A stretch of 64,000 nt of DNA from Curtobacterium sp. MCLR17_007 (GCF_003234655.2 NZ_CP126271.1:434001-498000), one strand, 5' to 3'. Counted from the stretch's first letter, positions 54,054 to 64,000 are shown. Notes: generated by a model not told the origin, from the sequence alone. Program-made: numbers and translations.

Positions 54054-54280
54054 GTTGCTGAAGCCCCCGTGATCCCACACGGGGGCTTCGTCGTGCCCGG
54101 TGCTGAGCACGCGCGTTGCTGAAGCCCCCGTGATCTCACACGGGGGCTTCGTCGTGCCCGGTGCTGTGCACGCGCGTTGCTGAAGCCCCCGTGATCCCAC
54201 ACGGGGGCTTCGTCGTGTCCGGTGCTGTGCACGCGCGTTGCTGAAGCCCCCGTGATCTCACACGGGGGCTTCGTCGTGCC
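54054..54280. repeat. Four-copy tandem array of a 61-bp hairpin unit
   Basis: Units begin at 54054, 54115, 54176 and 54237. Each holds a 12-bp stem GAAGCCCCCGTG / CACGGGGGCTTC around a 6-base loop; the loop is ATCCCA in units 1 and 3 and ATCTCA in units 2 and 4. The 22-base spacers differ at single positions. The last unit lacks its trailing spacer. The array fills nearly all of the 313-bp gap between tatA and the MFS gene and starts 15 bp after the tatA stop, so unit 1 is probably the tatA terminator, later amplified. Confidence 0.9.
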
Positions 54281-54352
54281 AGCGGGCGGCCGTTGTCCAC
54301 AGGCTCGGTGGACGCGCCCGCCGTGGCGGCGACCGCGGTCCATGATGAGCAG

Positions 54353-55793
54353 GTGACGAACCCCACCGCCCCGCTCCGCGACGACCGACGTGTCGTGCTG
54401 GTCGTGGCGATCCTTGCGTCGTTCGTCGTCGGTCTCGACTCGAGCGTCGTGAACGTGGCGCTGCCCGCCATCCGCCAGGAACTCGGCGGCGGGCTCGTCG
54501 TCCAGCAGTGGACCGTCGACGCCTACCTGGTCACGCTCGGTTCGCTGATCCTTGTCGCGGGCTCGTTGTCCGACCTGTTCGGCCGCGTCCGCATCATCAC
54601 GTGGGGGCTCGTCGTCTTCGGCATCGCGTCGGTCGTCTGTGCCGTCGCACCCACGGGCGAGGTCCTCATCGTCGCCCGCGCACTGCAGGGCGTCGGGGGT
54701 GCGCTGGTCACGCCGAGTGCCCTGGCGCTCATCGTCGCGGCCTTCCGCGGTGCGGCACAGGCGAAGGCGATCGGCACGTGGACGGCGTGGTCGAGCGCGG
54801 CGTCGATCCTCGGGCCGGTCGTGGGTGGCCTGATCGTGGACGGCATCGGCTGGCGGTGGATCTTCGTCGTGACGGCGGTGCCGATCGCGGTCACGATCCC
54901 CCTCGTCCGTCGGATCTCCGCGGACGTCGTCGCCGACCACCGCGCCCGCGTCGACGTCGTCGGGGCGGTGCTGGCCGTGGTCGGCGTGGGCGGGGTCGTC
55001 CTCGGGCTCATCGAGCAGGAGCGGCTGGGCTGGGGTTCCCCGCTCGTCGTCGCGGCGCTGGTCGCCGGCGCGCTCGCCCTGCTGGCGTTCGTGCCGTGGG
55101 AGCTCCGGGTCACCCGCACGACGGGGGCGCCGCTCGTCCCGCTCGACCTCTTCCGTGCGCGCAACTTCGCGCTCGGCAACATCGCGACGCTCTCGATCTA
55201 CGGCGCGCTCGGCATGGTGTTCTTCGTGGTGACGCTGTTCCTGCAGGAGGTGTGGGCCTTCCCCGCATGGCTCGCCGGCCTCGCGACGCTGCCCCCGACC
55301 CTCGTGCTGCTCCTGCTGTCGACGACGGTCGGGGGACTCTCGGGGCGGTACGGTCCGCGGTGGTTCATGGCGGCCGGTCCGGCGGTCGCGGCGGTCGGTG
55401 CGCTCGTCATGCTCGTGGTGAGCGACGACCCGGCCGGGTACTGGTTCGGGGTGCTGCCGGGCCTCGTGCTGGTCGGGATCGGCATCACGCTCATGGTCAC
55501 CCCGCTCACCAGTGCGGTGCTCGGGTCCGTGCCGCAGTCCGAGGCCGGCGTCGGCTCGGCGGTCAACAACGCGGTCGCCCGCATCGCGAGCCTGGTGATG
55601 GTCGCGCTGGCCGGGGTGGTCCTGGGTGGCGAGGTGAGCGTCGGCGGGATCCACCGGGCGATGGTGGTGATGGCGGTGCTGCTGCTGGCGGGCGCCGCGG
55701 TGAGTGCACTCGGGATCCGGAATCCGACCCCCGATCACAAGTTGAGTGCATTAGACTCAAGTCCAGATCCGACGCAAGGAAAGGACAGAACGC

Positions 55794-55819
<26 letters not shown>
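54353..55819 (+). CDS. MFS drug exporter, DHA2 family
   Basis: 488-residue transporter with fourteen predicted helices. DHA2 signatures: [25 protein letters not shown] near residue 38, [13 protein letters not shown] near residue 70 and the motif C region [22 protein letters not shown] near residue 145. Proton-driven export of hydrophobic compounds is expected. GTG 54353 follows CATGAT by 6 bp; a TTG at 54293 is an alternative. The last 25 codons overlap the clpB control region and 26 bp of clpB itself, giving a non-conserved tail after the final helix. Confidence 0.87.
55741..55761 (+). promoter_or_regulatory. HAIR operator (HspR site) of clpB
   Basis: GTTGAGT-N7-ACTCAAG, matching the HAIR consensus CTTGAGT-N7-ACTCAAG at all but the first base. 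It lies 32 bp before the clpB ATG and inside the 3' coding end of the MFS gene. TAGACT (55752-55757) within it could be the -10. Confidence 0.85.
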
Positions 55820-57962
<2,143 letters not shown>

Positions 57963-57981
57963 TCCCGGGGGACACGTCGGA

Positions 57982-58026
57982 CGGGAGGCCCGGTGCCGGT
58001 CCCTGGGACCCGCACCGGGCCTCCCG
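57982..58026 (+). terminator. Hairpin terminator after clpB
   Basis: 15-bp stem CGGGAGGCCCGGTGC (57982-57996) with its complement at 58012-58026; the loop contains a smaller GGTCCC stem. It is a full copy of the interspersed CGGACRGGAGGCCCGG element (57978-57993). Confidence 0.75.
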
Positions 58027-58042
58027 GCCTAGCGTGCACGAC

Positions 58043-58597
58043 ATGCCTGAGATCCGTGCGTTCCGCCGCCTGACCGAGTCCATCGAGGGCGCTGCCGTCC
58101 TCGACAAGGCCGTCGACTTCGACCGCGCGGTGGTCCGGGCGACCGCCCGGCCCCGCGCGCTGCGCCAGCTGCTGCACGGGGTGCCGTTCGGACACCCGCT
58201 CCACCCGCTGATGGTCCAGGTCCCGCTCGGCGCCTGGATCTCGGCGGCGGTGCTCGACCTGCTCGGCGGGCGGGGCAACCGGAAGGCCGCCAAGACGCTG
58301 GTCGGCGTGGGGCTCGTGTCCTCGACGAGCGCGAGCCTGGCCGGGTACGTCGACTGGGCGGAGCTCGACCGCGAACAGCTCCGTACGGGCTGGGTGCACC
58401 AGGCGGTCAACTGGGTCGGGATCTCGCTGTACGGCCTGTCGTGGCTGCAGCGGAAGCGCGGGAACCACGCGGCGGGCAAGCTCCTCGGGTTCGCCGGACT
58501 GACCGTGGTCGGAGTCGGCGGGTACCTGGGCGGTCACCTGGCCTACCGACAGCGTGCCGGCGTGAGCCAGCACGGCGAGGTGCCGTTCGACGCCTGA
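58043..58597 (+). CDS. DUF2231 family membrane protein
   Basis: 184-residue membrane protein. After a basic N-terminal stretch come the DUF2231 hallmark GHPLHPLMVQVPLGAW (near residue 50) and four hydrophobic helices. Related proteins are often found beside, or fused to, Rieske or heme proteins, but no such gene is adjacent here. ATG 58043 lies 7 bp after TAGCGT (58030-58035) with no ribosome-binding site; an in-frame GTG at 58034 is possible. Confidence 0.8.
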   Translation: MPEIRAFRRLTESIEGAAVLDKAVDFDRAVVRATARPRALRQLLHGVPFGHPLHPLMVQVPLGAWISAAVLDLLGGRGNRKAAKTLVGVGLVSSTSASLAGYVDWAELDREQLRTGWVHQAVNWVGISLYGLSWLQRKRGNHAAGKLLGFAGLTVVGVGGYLGGHLAYRQRAGVSQHGEVPFDA

Positions 58598-58638
58598 GGT
58601 CACAGCCGGGAAACACCGCTGCCGTCAGGCTCGGGGTC

Positions 58639-58776
58639 ATGGACCACCTCACCACCGACACCGTCCCCCTCGCCGTCCTGCCCACCACGGGCGGGGCGGC
58701 GTTCGTCGTCCGCATCGACGAGTCCGTGGGGCTCGTCCGGCTCGATCCGGCTCCTTCCCAGGAGTCTGATGTGTGA
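58639..58776 (+). CDS. Small hypothetical protein preceding the response regulator
   Basis: 45-residue frame, MDHLTTDTVPLAVLPTTGG to PSQESDV, overlapping the response-regulator start by 8 bp. ATG 58639 follows CAGGCT (58625-58630) by 8 bp. Its main role may be to couple translation into the regulator gene, whose ribosome-binding site lies in its last codons. No known domain. Confidence 0.45.
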   Translation: MDHLTTDTVPLAVLPTTGGAAFVVRIDESVGLVRLDPAPSQESDV

Positions 58777-59437
58777 TGTTTCGATGCGGATCCTGGTTGT
58801 GGACGACGAGACGGCACTGGCGGACCTGGTAGCGAAGGGGCTCGAGCGTCAGGACATGGCGGTCGACGTCGCGTACCGAGGCGACGACGCGGACGAGCTG
58901 CTCAGCGTCAACGACTACGACGTGGTCGTGCTCGACCGTGACGTCCCGGGGATGCACGGGGACGAGGTCGCCCGGCGCGTCACGGCGCGCCGGGGACTCA
59001 CGCGGATCCTGATGCTCACCGCGGCCACCACGCTGGGTGACCGGGTGCACGGCCTCGAACTCGGTGCCGACGACTACCTCGCCAAGCCCTTCGAGTACCC
59101 GGAGCTCGTCGCACGCGTCCGTGCGCTCGGGCGGCGCAGCGTCGCGGCCGTCCCACCGGTGCTCGAACGCGGGGGGTTGCTCGTCGACACCAACCGGCGG
59201 ATCGCCACCCGGAACGGTCGCCCGCTCGACCTGACGGCGAAGGAGCTCGGCGTGCTCGAGGAACTGCTCCGCGCCGACGGTCGCGTCGTCTCTGCCGAGG
59301 ACCTGCTCGAGAAGGTCTGGGACATGAACATCGACCCGTTCACCACGGCGGTGCGCGTCACGATGTCGAAGCTCCGCAGGAAGCTCGGCGATCCCGACCC
59401 GATCCGGACCGTCCCCGGTGCCGGCTACGCGTTGTGA
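58769..59437 (+). CDS. OmpR-family response regulator
   Basis: 222 residues. Receiver domain with acidic pair (VVDDE, residues 10-14), phospho-acceptor Asp56 in VVLDRDVPGM and Lys in YLAKPFEYPE; C-terminal winged helix with LTAKELGVLEELL and VRVTMSKLRRKLGDP. ATG 58769 has AGGAG at 4 bp; ATG 58784 would give the shorter MRILVVDDE start. Stop overlaps the histidine kinase GTG. Probably controls the downstream lipoprotein/adaptor/ABC genes, judged from position. Confidence 0.92.
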   Translation: MCDVSMRILVVDDETALADLVAKGLERQDMAVDVAYRGDDADELLSVNDYDVVVLDRDVPGMHGDEVARRVTARRGLTRILMLTAATTLGDRVHGLELGADDYLAKPFEYPELVARVRALGRRSVAAVPPVLERGGLLVDTNRRIATRNGRPLDLTAKELGVLEELLRADGRVVSAEDLLEKVWDMNIDPFTTAVRVTMSKLRRKLGDPDPIRTVPGAGYAL

Positions 59438-60585
59438 GACGGACCTGGAGCATCCGGGCAAGGACCGCCCTCGTCTTCGCCGCCGCGGCGATGGCGCTCG
59501 CGACCGGGGTGGTCGTCTTCACGAACGTGATGTCGATCTCCCGAGCCGGCACGGCGTTCGCCGTCGCCAGTGCTGGTCCGGCTGCCGACGACGGGACGCC
59601 GGCCGTTCCTGGCGGCGCCGTGGCGATCACGTCACCAGGTGCCGACGAGGCCGCAGACGATCAGGGCGCGCTGTTGGCGGTGCGTCTCGTCGCCGTGCTG
59701 CAGTGGCAGTGGTCGGCGGTCGGGATCGCCGGTGCCGGGGTGGTCGCCGGCGGTGTGGGGTGGTACGTCAGTCGGCGCATGCTGCGGCCGATCGACGCCA
59801 TCACGACGACGGCGAACCGGATCACCGCCTCGAACCTGCACGAGCGGATCGCGCTCGGTGGCCCGGACGACGAGCTGCGTCGGCTGTCCCGCACCGTGGA
59901 CGACCTGCTCGACCGGCTCGAGAGCGCGTTCGAGAGTCAGCGCCGGTTCGTCGCCCAGGCCTCCCACGAGCTCAGGACGCCTCTGGCCGTCCAGCGCGCC
60001 GCCCTGCAGATCGGGCTGTCGGACGATGCCGGTGCCGTCGAGATCGGCACCGTCCGGGCCGAGTTGCTCGAACAGAACCGGCGGACGGAACACCTGGTCG
60101 AATCACTGCTGGTGCTGGCCGAGGCGGACCGCGGGCTCGGGGACTCGACCGAGGCGCTCGACCTGCGGCGGATCGCTCACGAGGTCGCGACCGGTTCGGC
60201 GGGCGCCGCGCACGGTGTGACCGTGACGGTGAACGACGAGCCCGCCGTTCCTGCGGTGCGCGGCGAACCGACGCTGGTGCGCCAACTGGTGGTGAACCTC
60301 GTGACGAACGCCCTGGAGTACAACGTGCCCGGTGGCTTCGTCGACGTGCGAGTCGATGATGACGGACTGACCGTCGAGAACTCCGGGCCGGTGGTCCCCG
60401 CGGAGACCGCGCCGCTGCTGGTCGAACCCTTCCGGCGCTGTCCCGGCGCGCCGACCGGCGGACGGCACAGCGGACTGGGGCTGTCGATCGTCGCGTCGAT
60501 CGTGCAGGCGCACGGTTGGCGACTCGACCTGACGGCCCGGGAGGGCGGTGGCCTGGTGGTCCGTGTCGGTGTTTCACGGATGTGA
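59434..60585 (+). CDS. Sensor histidine kinase
   Basis: 383 residues. Two membrane helices (about 8-35 and 88-112) bracket a small extracytoplasmic loop of about 50 residues rich in Ala, Gly, Pro and Asp with no recognisable sensor fold. HAMP follows (RRMLRPIDAITTTANRI), then the H-box QASHELRTPL (His near residue 178), N-box NLVTNALEYN and GLGLSIV. The tiny loop suggests sensing within the membrane or via a partner, as in kinases paired with ABC transporters. GTG 59434 overlaps the regulator stop. Confidence 0.9.
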   Translation: MRRTWSIRARTALVFAAAAMALATGVVVFTNVMSISRAGTAFAVASAGPAADDGTPAVPGGAVAITSPGADEAADDQGALLAVRLVAVLQWQWSAVGIAGAGVVAGGVGWYVSRRMLRPIDAITTTANRITASNLHERIALGGPDDELRRLSRTVDDLLDRLESAFESQRRFVAQASHELRTPLAVQRAALQIGLSDDAGAVEIGTVRAELLEQNRRTEHLVESLLVLAEADRGLGDSTEALDLRRIAHEVATGSAGAAHGVTVTVNDEPAVPAVRGEPTLVRQLVVNLVTNALEYNVPGGFVDVRVDDDGLTVENSGPVVPAETAPLLVEPFRRCPGAPTGGRHSGLGLSIVASIVQAHGWRLDLTAREGGGLVVRVGVSRM

Positions 60586-60632
60586 CGCTGCACGCCCCGC
60601 TGCCGAAACACCGTGTGCGATGTCCTGGTTGC

Positions 60633-61154
60633 ATGCACACCACATCACGTCACCACCTCCTCCGCGGTCGCCGAGCACTGCTGGTCGCCGCCGCCATCGC
60701 CGTCACGCTGCCGTTCTCGGTCGCCGCGTGTTCCACCCAGCCGTCCGCAGACCCCGGCACCAGTGCGGGCTCCGGAGTCGGCGCGAAGTGGGGCTCCTGC
60801 ATGCGGGACGCTGGCTTCGACGTCGAGGACCCCGACGACACCGCCGTCGAGGCCGGCCTCTCCAAGGCACCCGCGGGTGCCGACCGTGCCGCGTTCAGTG
60901 CAGCGGCGTCGGCCTGCACCGAGAAGGCCGGCGTCGAGCGCGCGAGTTCCGCCGACCAGCAGAAGTGGGAGCGGCAGTACGCGCAGGTGGCCAACTGCAT
61001 CCGCGAGAACGGGTACGACGACTTCCCGGAACAGGAACCGGGCAGCCTGAACACCAGCGTGTACCAGCGCAGTTCGGAGCCGCAGTTCGAGACCGTCGTG
61101 GACGACTGCCTTGCCGAGTTCGCGCCCGACACCCGGTCCCAGAGCGTCGGCTGA
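60633..61154 (+). CDS. Cys-motif lipoprotein A
   Basis: 173 residues. Signal peptide with lipobox SVAAC (Cys33). The mature part contains two copies of a motif C-[MI]-R-x-[AN]-G-[FY]-D: CMRDAGFDVEDPDD near residue 50 and CIRENGYDDFPE near residue 122, plus further Cys in SACTEK and DDCLAEF, giving four Cys after the lipid Cys. It is a paralogue of the next gene. Such CMRxHG-type lipoproteins recur beside peptidoglycan-binding adaptors and ABC exporters in actinobacteria; function unknown. ATG 60633 has no clear ribosome-binding site. Confidence 0.75.
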   Translation: MHTTSRHHLLRGRRALLVAAAIAVTLPFSVAACSTQPSADPGTSAGSGVGAKWGSCMRDAGFDVEDPDDTAVEAGLSKAPAGADRAAFSAAASACTEKAGVERASSADQQKWERQYAQVANCIRENGYDDFPEQEPGSLNTSVYQRSSEPQFETVVDDCLAEFAPDTRSQSVG

Positions 61155-61624
61155 TGCGGCGCACGCGAACGACGAGGGTCCTCGGGCCGGTCCTGGCGCT
61201 TCCGGTGGTCCTGCTCCTGACCGCCTGCACGACCGAGGTCCCCGACGACGACTCGACCGGGCGACCACACGGCCGCGGACAGACCCTGTCCGAGTGCTTG
61301 CGGGCGAAGGGCTACGACACACCGGAGCCCGACGCGCGTTCCCGGACCCAGACCCTCGACCCGCCCGCGGGCGTCGACGCGGAGCAGTGGAAGCAGGACT
61401 TCCAGGCCTGCGCGGAGGGCGATGCCGGCGCAGGCGAGTCCGGCGTCGCTCCGGCCGCCAGCCTCACCCCGGCCCAGATGCAGCGTCTCGCCAGGTGCAT
61501 GCGCGAGCACGGCTTCGAGGACTTCCCCGATGAACCGAACACGGGGTACACCCCGGACGACCCGGAGGCGTACCGACAGGTTTCCGAGCAGTGCACCGCG
61601 ACGCTCGAGGGAGACGAAGGATGA
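61154..61624 (+). CDS. Cys-motif lipoprotein B
   Basis: 156 residues. Lipobox LLTAC (Cys25). Two copies of the same motif as lipoprotein A: CLRAKGYDTPEPD near residue 47 and CMREHGFEDFPDEP near residue 115, with partner Cys in FQACAEG and SEQCTATL. The order motif-Cys-motif-Cys is identical in both proteins, consistent with gene duplication. ATG 61154 overlaps the lipoprotein A stop by one base and its stop overlaps the adaptor start, so the two are made with the transporter. Confidence 0.77.
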   Translation: MRRTRTTRVLGPVLALPVVLLLTACTTEVPDDDSTGRPHGRGQTLSECLRAKGYDTPEPDARSRTQTLDPPAGVDAEQWKQDFQACAEGDAGAGESGVAPAASLTPAQMQRLARCMREHGFEDFPDEPNTGYTPDDPEAYRQVSEQCTATLEGDEG

Positions 61625-62673
61625 GCACCACGCGACTCCGCCGCGGCGCGCTCGTCGCGACCTGTCTGGTCGCGACGCTCGCCGCCGGCGCCGGCACCTG
61701 GGCAGTCGTCGGAGCATCGAGCGGCGCACCGGCTGCCGCGTCGGATGCCGGACACCGGGCGCACCACGCGACGGCCACCATCGTGCAGGGCGACCTGACC
61801 GACTCGAAGGTCTTCGCAGGAACGCTCGGCTACGGGTCGCCGACCGGGGTGGCCGCCGCCGCCACGGGGACCCTCACCTGGCTGCCGAAGCCCGGTGACG
61901 TCATCCACCGCGACGAGCAGCTCTACGCGGTCGACGAGCGTGCGGTCCGGACGATGCACGGCACGGTGCCGCTCTGGCGCACGCTCGAGCGGGGGGTGAA
62001 GGGCACCGACGTCCGGCAGTTGAACGCCAACCTGGCGGCGCTCGGGTACGACGTCGCCCAGGACGAGGTCTTCGGACCGCGGACGCAGCGCGCCGTGCAG
62101 CGGTGGCAGCGAGACCGCGGACACGTCGTCACGGGTCGACTCACGGCGGACGACGTCGCGTTCACCGACGGTGACGTCCGCGTCGCCTCCGTCAGCGGCC
62201 GGGTCGGGCAGCAGGCGGGCGGTGACGTGATGCAGGTCACGAGTCCGTCACGTGTCATCACCGCGACGGTGGCACAGCGCGATGCCGAACGACTCGCGGC
62301 CGGGACGGCGGTCCGGGTCCGCATCAACGGAGCCGGCGAGCCGCTCGACGGCACCGTCTCGGACGTCCGACCGAGCGCGGCCGAGGACGCGGCCGACAAG
62401 GTCGACGTCACGGTGCGGTTCGACGCCGGGGACCGTGCCCTGCCGACGGCGGCGTCCGCACAGCTCGAGGTCGCGGGGACGACCGAACAGGACGTCCTGT
62501 CCGTCCCGGTCTCCGCGATCGTGGCGACCGGGGCCGGCAAGTACGCCGTCGACATCGTGCGGAAGGACGGCACGACGAAGCGCACAGCCGTCGAAGCGGG
62601 GTTCACCGCGGACGGTCGCGTGGCGATCCGCGGGGCCGTCCACGCGGGCGACCGGGTCGTGGTGCCCGGATGA
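61621..62673 (+). CDS. Peptidoglycan-binding efflux adaptor (MacA-like)
   Basis: 350 residues. N-terminal signal anchor (about 8-32); a lipoyl/hybrid-like segment VFAGTLGYGSPTGVAAAATGTLTWLPKPGDVI; a peptidoglycan-binding domain (VKGTDVRQLNANLAALGYD, then FGPRTQRAVQRWQRDRG) near residues 121-165; beta-barrel and membrane-proximal domains to the end (VPVSAIVATGAGKYAVDIVRKDG, AGDRVVVPG). It should link the MacB-type ABC transporter to the cell wall. Overlaps lipoprotein B and the ATPase start. Confidence 0.87.
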   Translation: MSTTRLRRGALVATCLVATLAAGAGTWAVVGASSGAPAAASDAGHRAHHATATIVQGDLTDSKVFAGTLGYGSPTGVAAAATGTLTWLPKPGDVIHRDEQLYAVDERAVRTMHGTVPLWRTLERGVKGTDVRQLNANLAALGYDVAQDEVFGPRTQRAVQRWQRDRGHVVTGRLTADDVAFTDGDVRVASVSGRVGQQAGGDVMQVTSPSRVITATVAQRDAERLAAGTAVRVRINGAGEPLDGTVSDVRPSAAEDAADKVDVTVRFDAGDRALPTAASAQLEVAGTTEQDVLSVPVSAIVATGAGKYAVDIVRKDGTTKRTAVEAGFTADGRVAIRGAVHAGDRVVVPG

Positions 62674-63446
62674 CCGCCAACGCCCGGACGAGCCCCAACG
62701 CCCGGACGACCCCCAACACCCGGACGACCGCCGAGTGTCCGGTCCTCGAGCTCCGTGAGGTCACGAAGACCTACGGCGACGTGGGTGCGCTGCGCGGGGT
62801 GTCGCTCGACGTGGCTGCGGGTGAATTCGTCGCCGTCGTCGGCCCCTCGGGCTCCGGCAAGTCGACCATGCTCAACATCGTCGGCACGCTCGACCGGCCG
62901 ACCTCGGGCACGGTCACGATCGCCGGCAACGACGTCGCCACGATGACCGACGACGCGCTGTCCGTCCTGCGCGCCGAGCACATCGGGTTCGTGTTCCAGC
63001 ACTTCCACCTGCAGGCCGGGGCCACCGCGGCGGAGAACGTCGCGGACGGCCTGTTGTACGGGGGGACCGATCGGCGCGAACGACACCGACGCGCGGTGTC
63101 CGCGCTCGAGCGGGTCGGCCTCGGACACCGCGTCGACCACCGCCCCAACCAGCTGTCCGGCGGCGAGAAGCAGCGGGTCGCGATCGCGCGGGCGCTCGTC
63201 AGCGATCCGACCGTCCTGCTCGCCGACGAACCCACGGGGGCGCTCGACACGGCCTCGGGCACCGCGATCCTCGCTCTCCTCCGCGAGCTGAACGCCGCCG
63301 GCACGACGGTGCTCGTGATCACGCACGACCTCGACCTCGCCGCCTCGCTGCCACGGCAGGTCCGGATGCGCGACGGCGTCGTCGAACAGGACGCCGGTGC
63401 CGTCGACGCGGCAGCGCTGGCGCTCGCGATCGGGGGTGCCCGGTGA
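62670..63446 (+). CDS. ABC transporter ATP-binding protein (MacB/LolD type)
   Basis: 258 residues. Walker A GPSGSGKST (near residue 62), signature LSGGEKQRVAIARAL, Walker B VLLADEPTGALD, H-loop ITHDLDLA. The LolD/MacB-specific opening VVGPSGSGKSTMLNIVGTLDRPTSG is clear. Unusually, three tandem 18-bp repeats (62679-62732) encode NARTSP, NARTTP, NTRTTA ahead of the domain. ATG 62670 overlaps the adaptor stop; the stop overlaps the permease GTG. Confidence 0.92.
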   Translation: MTANARTSPNARTTPNTRTTAECPVLELREVTKTYGDVGALRGVSLDVAAGEFVAVVGPSGSGKSTMLNIVGTLDRPTSGTVTIAGNDVATMTDDALSVLRAEHIGFVFQHFHLQAGATAAENVADGLLYGGTDRRERHRRAVSALERVGLGHRVDHRPNQLSGGEKQRVAIARALVSDPTVLLADEPTGALDTASGTAILALLRELNAAGTTVLVITHDLDLAASLPRQVRMRDGVVEQDAGAVDAAALALAIGGAR

Positions 63447-64000
63447 GCGCCCGTCGTGGACTCGGCGCCGGCGACCTGCTCCGCCTCGGTGTGTTCGGGC
63501 TCCGGACGCGGCCCGGCCGTGTCGTCCTGTCGGCGCTCGGCATCGCGATCGGCATCGCGGCGATGATCGCGGTCGTCGGGATCTCGTCGTCGAGCAAGGC
63601 CAAGCTCGACCAGGTCCTCGACGCACTCGGTACCAACGTCCTGACGGCCACCCAGGCGCAGGGGTACGGCGAAGCGCCTCCGCTGCCGTCGACGGCACTC
63701 GACTCCGCGCTGCGTCAGGACGACGTCCGCCAGGCCGCGGCGGTCGGGAAGGTCGCGGACGGCCGGGTGTACCGATCGCCGTTCGTCCCCGAGGTGGAGA
63801 CGAAGGGCATCGGCGTGATGGCGGCGTGGGGCGACGTCCCCGGTGTCCTCGGCGGGGCGCTCGACGCCGGACGGTGGATCGACGACCGCGTCGGTGCCGC
63901 GCCGCAGGTGGTCCTCGGTGCGGAGGCGGCACGGGCACTCGGGATCGACCGTGTGCGCGCCGACAGCCGCGTCTGGATGAACGGCTCGTGGGTGCAGGTG
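63443..64000 (+). CDS. ABC transporter permease (MacB/FtsX type), truncated by window edge
   Basis: First 186 residues of a MacB-type permease, open to the last base. GTG 63443 overlaps the ATPase stop. It begins ARRGLGAGDLLRLGVFGLRTRPGRVVLSALGIAIGIAAM, with the first membrane helix at about residues 28-50, followed by the periplasmic MacB core domain (SSKAKLDQVLDALGTNVLT). The remaining three helices lie outside the window. Together with the ATPase and adaptor it forms an exporter or mechanotransmission system in the envelope. Confidence 0.88.
   Translation, partial: MSARRGLGAGDLLRLGVFGLRTRPGRVVLSALGIAIGIAAMIAVVGISSSSKAKLDQVLDALGTNVLTATQAQGYGEAPPLPSTALDSALRQDDVRQAAAVGKVADGRVYRSPFVPEVETKGIGVMAAWGDVPGVLGGALDAGRWIDDRVGAAPQVVLGAEAARALGIDRVRADSRVWMNGSWVQV

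Noticed and set aside
54054..54280. Tandem array considered as a CRISPR
   Set aside because: Units are contiguous 61-bp near-copies with almost identical spacers, and no cas gene is in the window.
53987..55738. 583-codon minus-strand frame through the hairpin array and the DHA2 exporter
   Set aside because: Charged low-complexity translation including the tandem repeats; the plus-strand exporter has fourteen helices and family motifs.

Overview
The window is very GC-rich (about 70% or more by eye), densely coded, and uses many GTG and TTG starts with 4-bp ATGA/GTGA stop-start overlaps. Gene content points to an actinobacterium of the Microbacteriaceae, most likely Curtobacterium or a close relative: a C50 carotenoid cluster in the order crtE-B-I-Ye-Yf-Eb, a dnaK-grpE-dnaJ-hspR operon with HAIR operators, and many plant-associated glycosidase and sugar-uptake genes. 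This assignment is inference from gene content. I see no rRNA, tRNA, CRISPR array, transposase or phage gene.

Layout. 1-5002: carotenoid operon (crtE is cut by the left edge). 5092-10860: housekeeping and accessory genes (Gfo/Idh oxidoreductase, DUF3618-like protein, YihY, SDR, ABC-F ATPase with a structured leader, DUF3151). 10632-15502 (minus): a five-gene, translationally coupled exopolysaccharide operon (GT4, ALG14-like, ALG13-like, flippase, polymerase/ligase). 15640-23210 (minus): an rRNA methyltransferase, then a binding protein-permease-permease-beta-galactosidase operon. 23403-26928: an Rv2629/Balon-family ribosome-hibernation factor, an MFS exporter and its divergent GntR regulator with two operators, and a 45-aa protein. 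27163-35981: LacI regulator, LacI-type operator, Opp/Dpp-type ABC transporter, alpha/beta hydrolase and GH1 beta-glucosidase. 36054-38880 (minus): ankyrin protein, acyltransferase, DUF3060 lipoprotein. 38948-43181 (minus): Wzz/BY-kinase and a large secreted repeat protein. 43475-47567: heat-shock operon ending in hspR. 47678-50547: polyprenyl glycosylphosphotransferase, aldo/keto reductase, small conserved protein. 50821-58597: GH2 beta-mannosidase, tatA, a four-copy 61-bp hairpin array, a DHA2 exporter whose end carries the clpB HAIR operator, clpB, DUF2231 protein. 58639-64000: response regulator, histidine kinase, two paralogous Cys-motif lipoproteins, a peptidoglycan-binding adaptor and a MacB-type ABC transporter cut by the right edge.

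How the genes work together. Three separate loci (10.6-15.5, 38-43 and 47.7-49.2 kb) supply most steps of one Wzx/Wzy-type exopolysaccharide pathway, and their promoters lie on AT-rich islands with partly shared sequence. Two independent glycoside modules (beta-galactoside, and probably beta-glucoside under LacI control) and a beta-mannosidase suggest use of plant polysaccharide fragments. HspR is predicted to repress both the dnaK operon and clpB.

The less explained material is the 58.7-64 kb signalling/lipoprotein/export module, several intergenic hairpin repeat families (54.05-54.28 kb array; CGGACRGGAGGCYCGG elements; GTGCGAG palindromes), a GH1 gene with no canonical start codon, and a polymerase/ligase gene whose hexapeptide-repeat tail runs antisense into the neighbouring gene.
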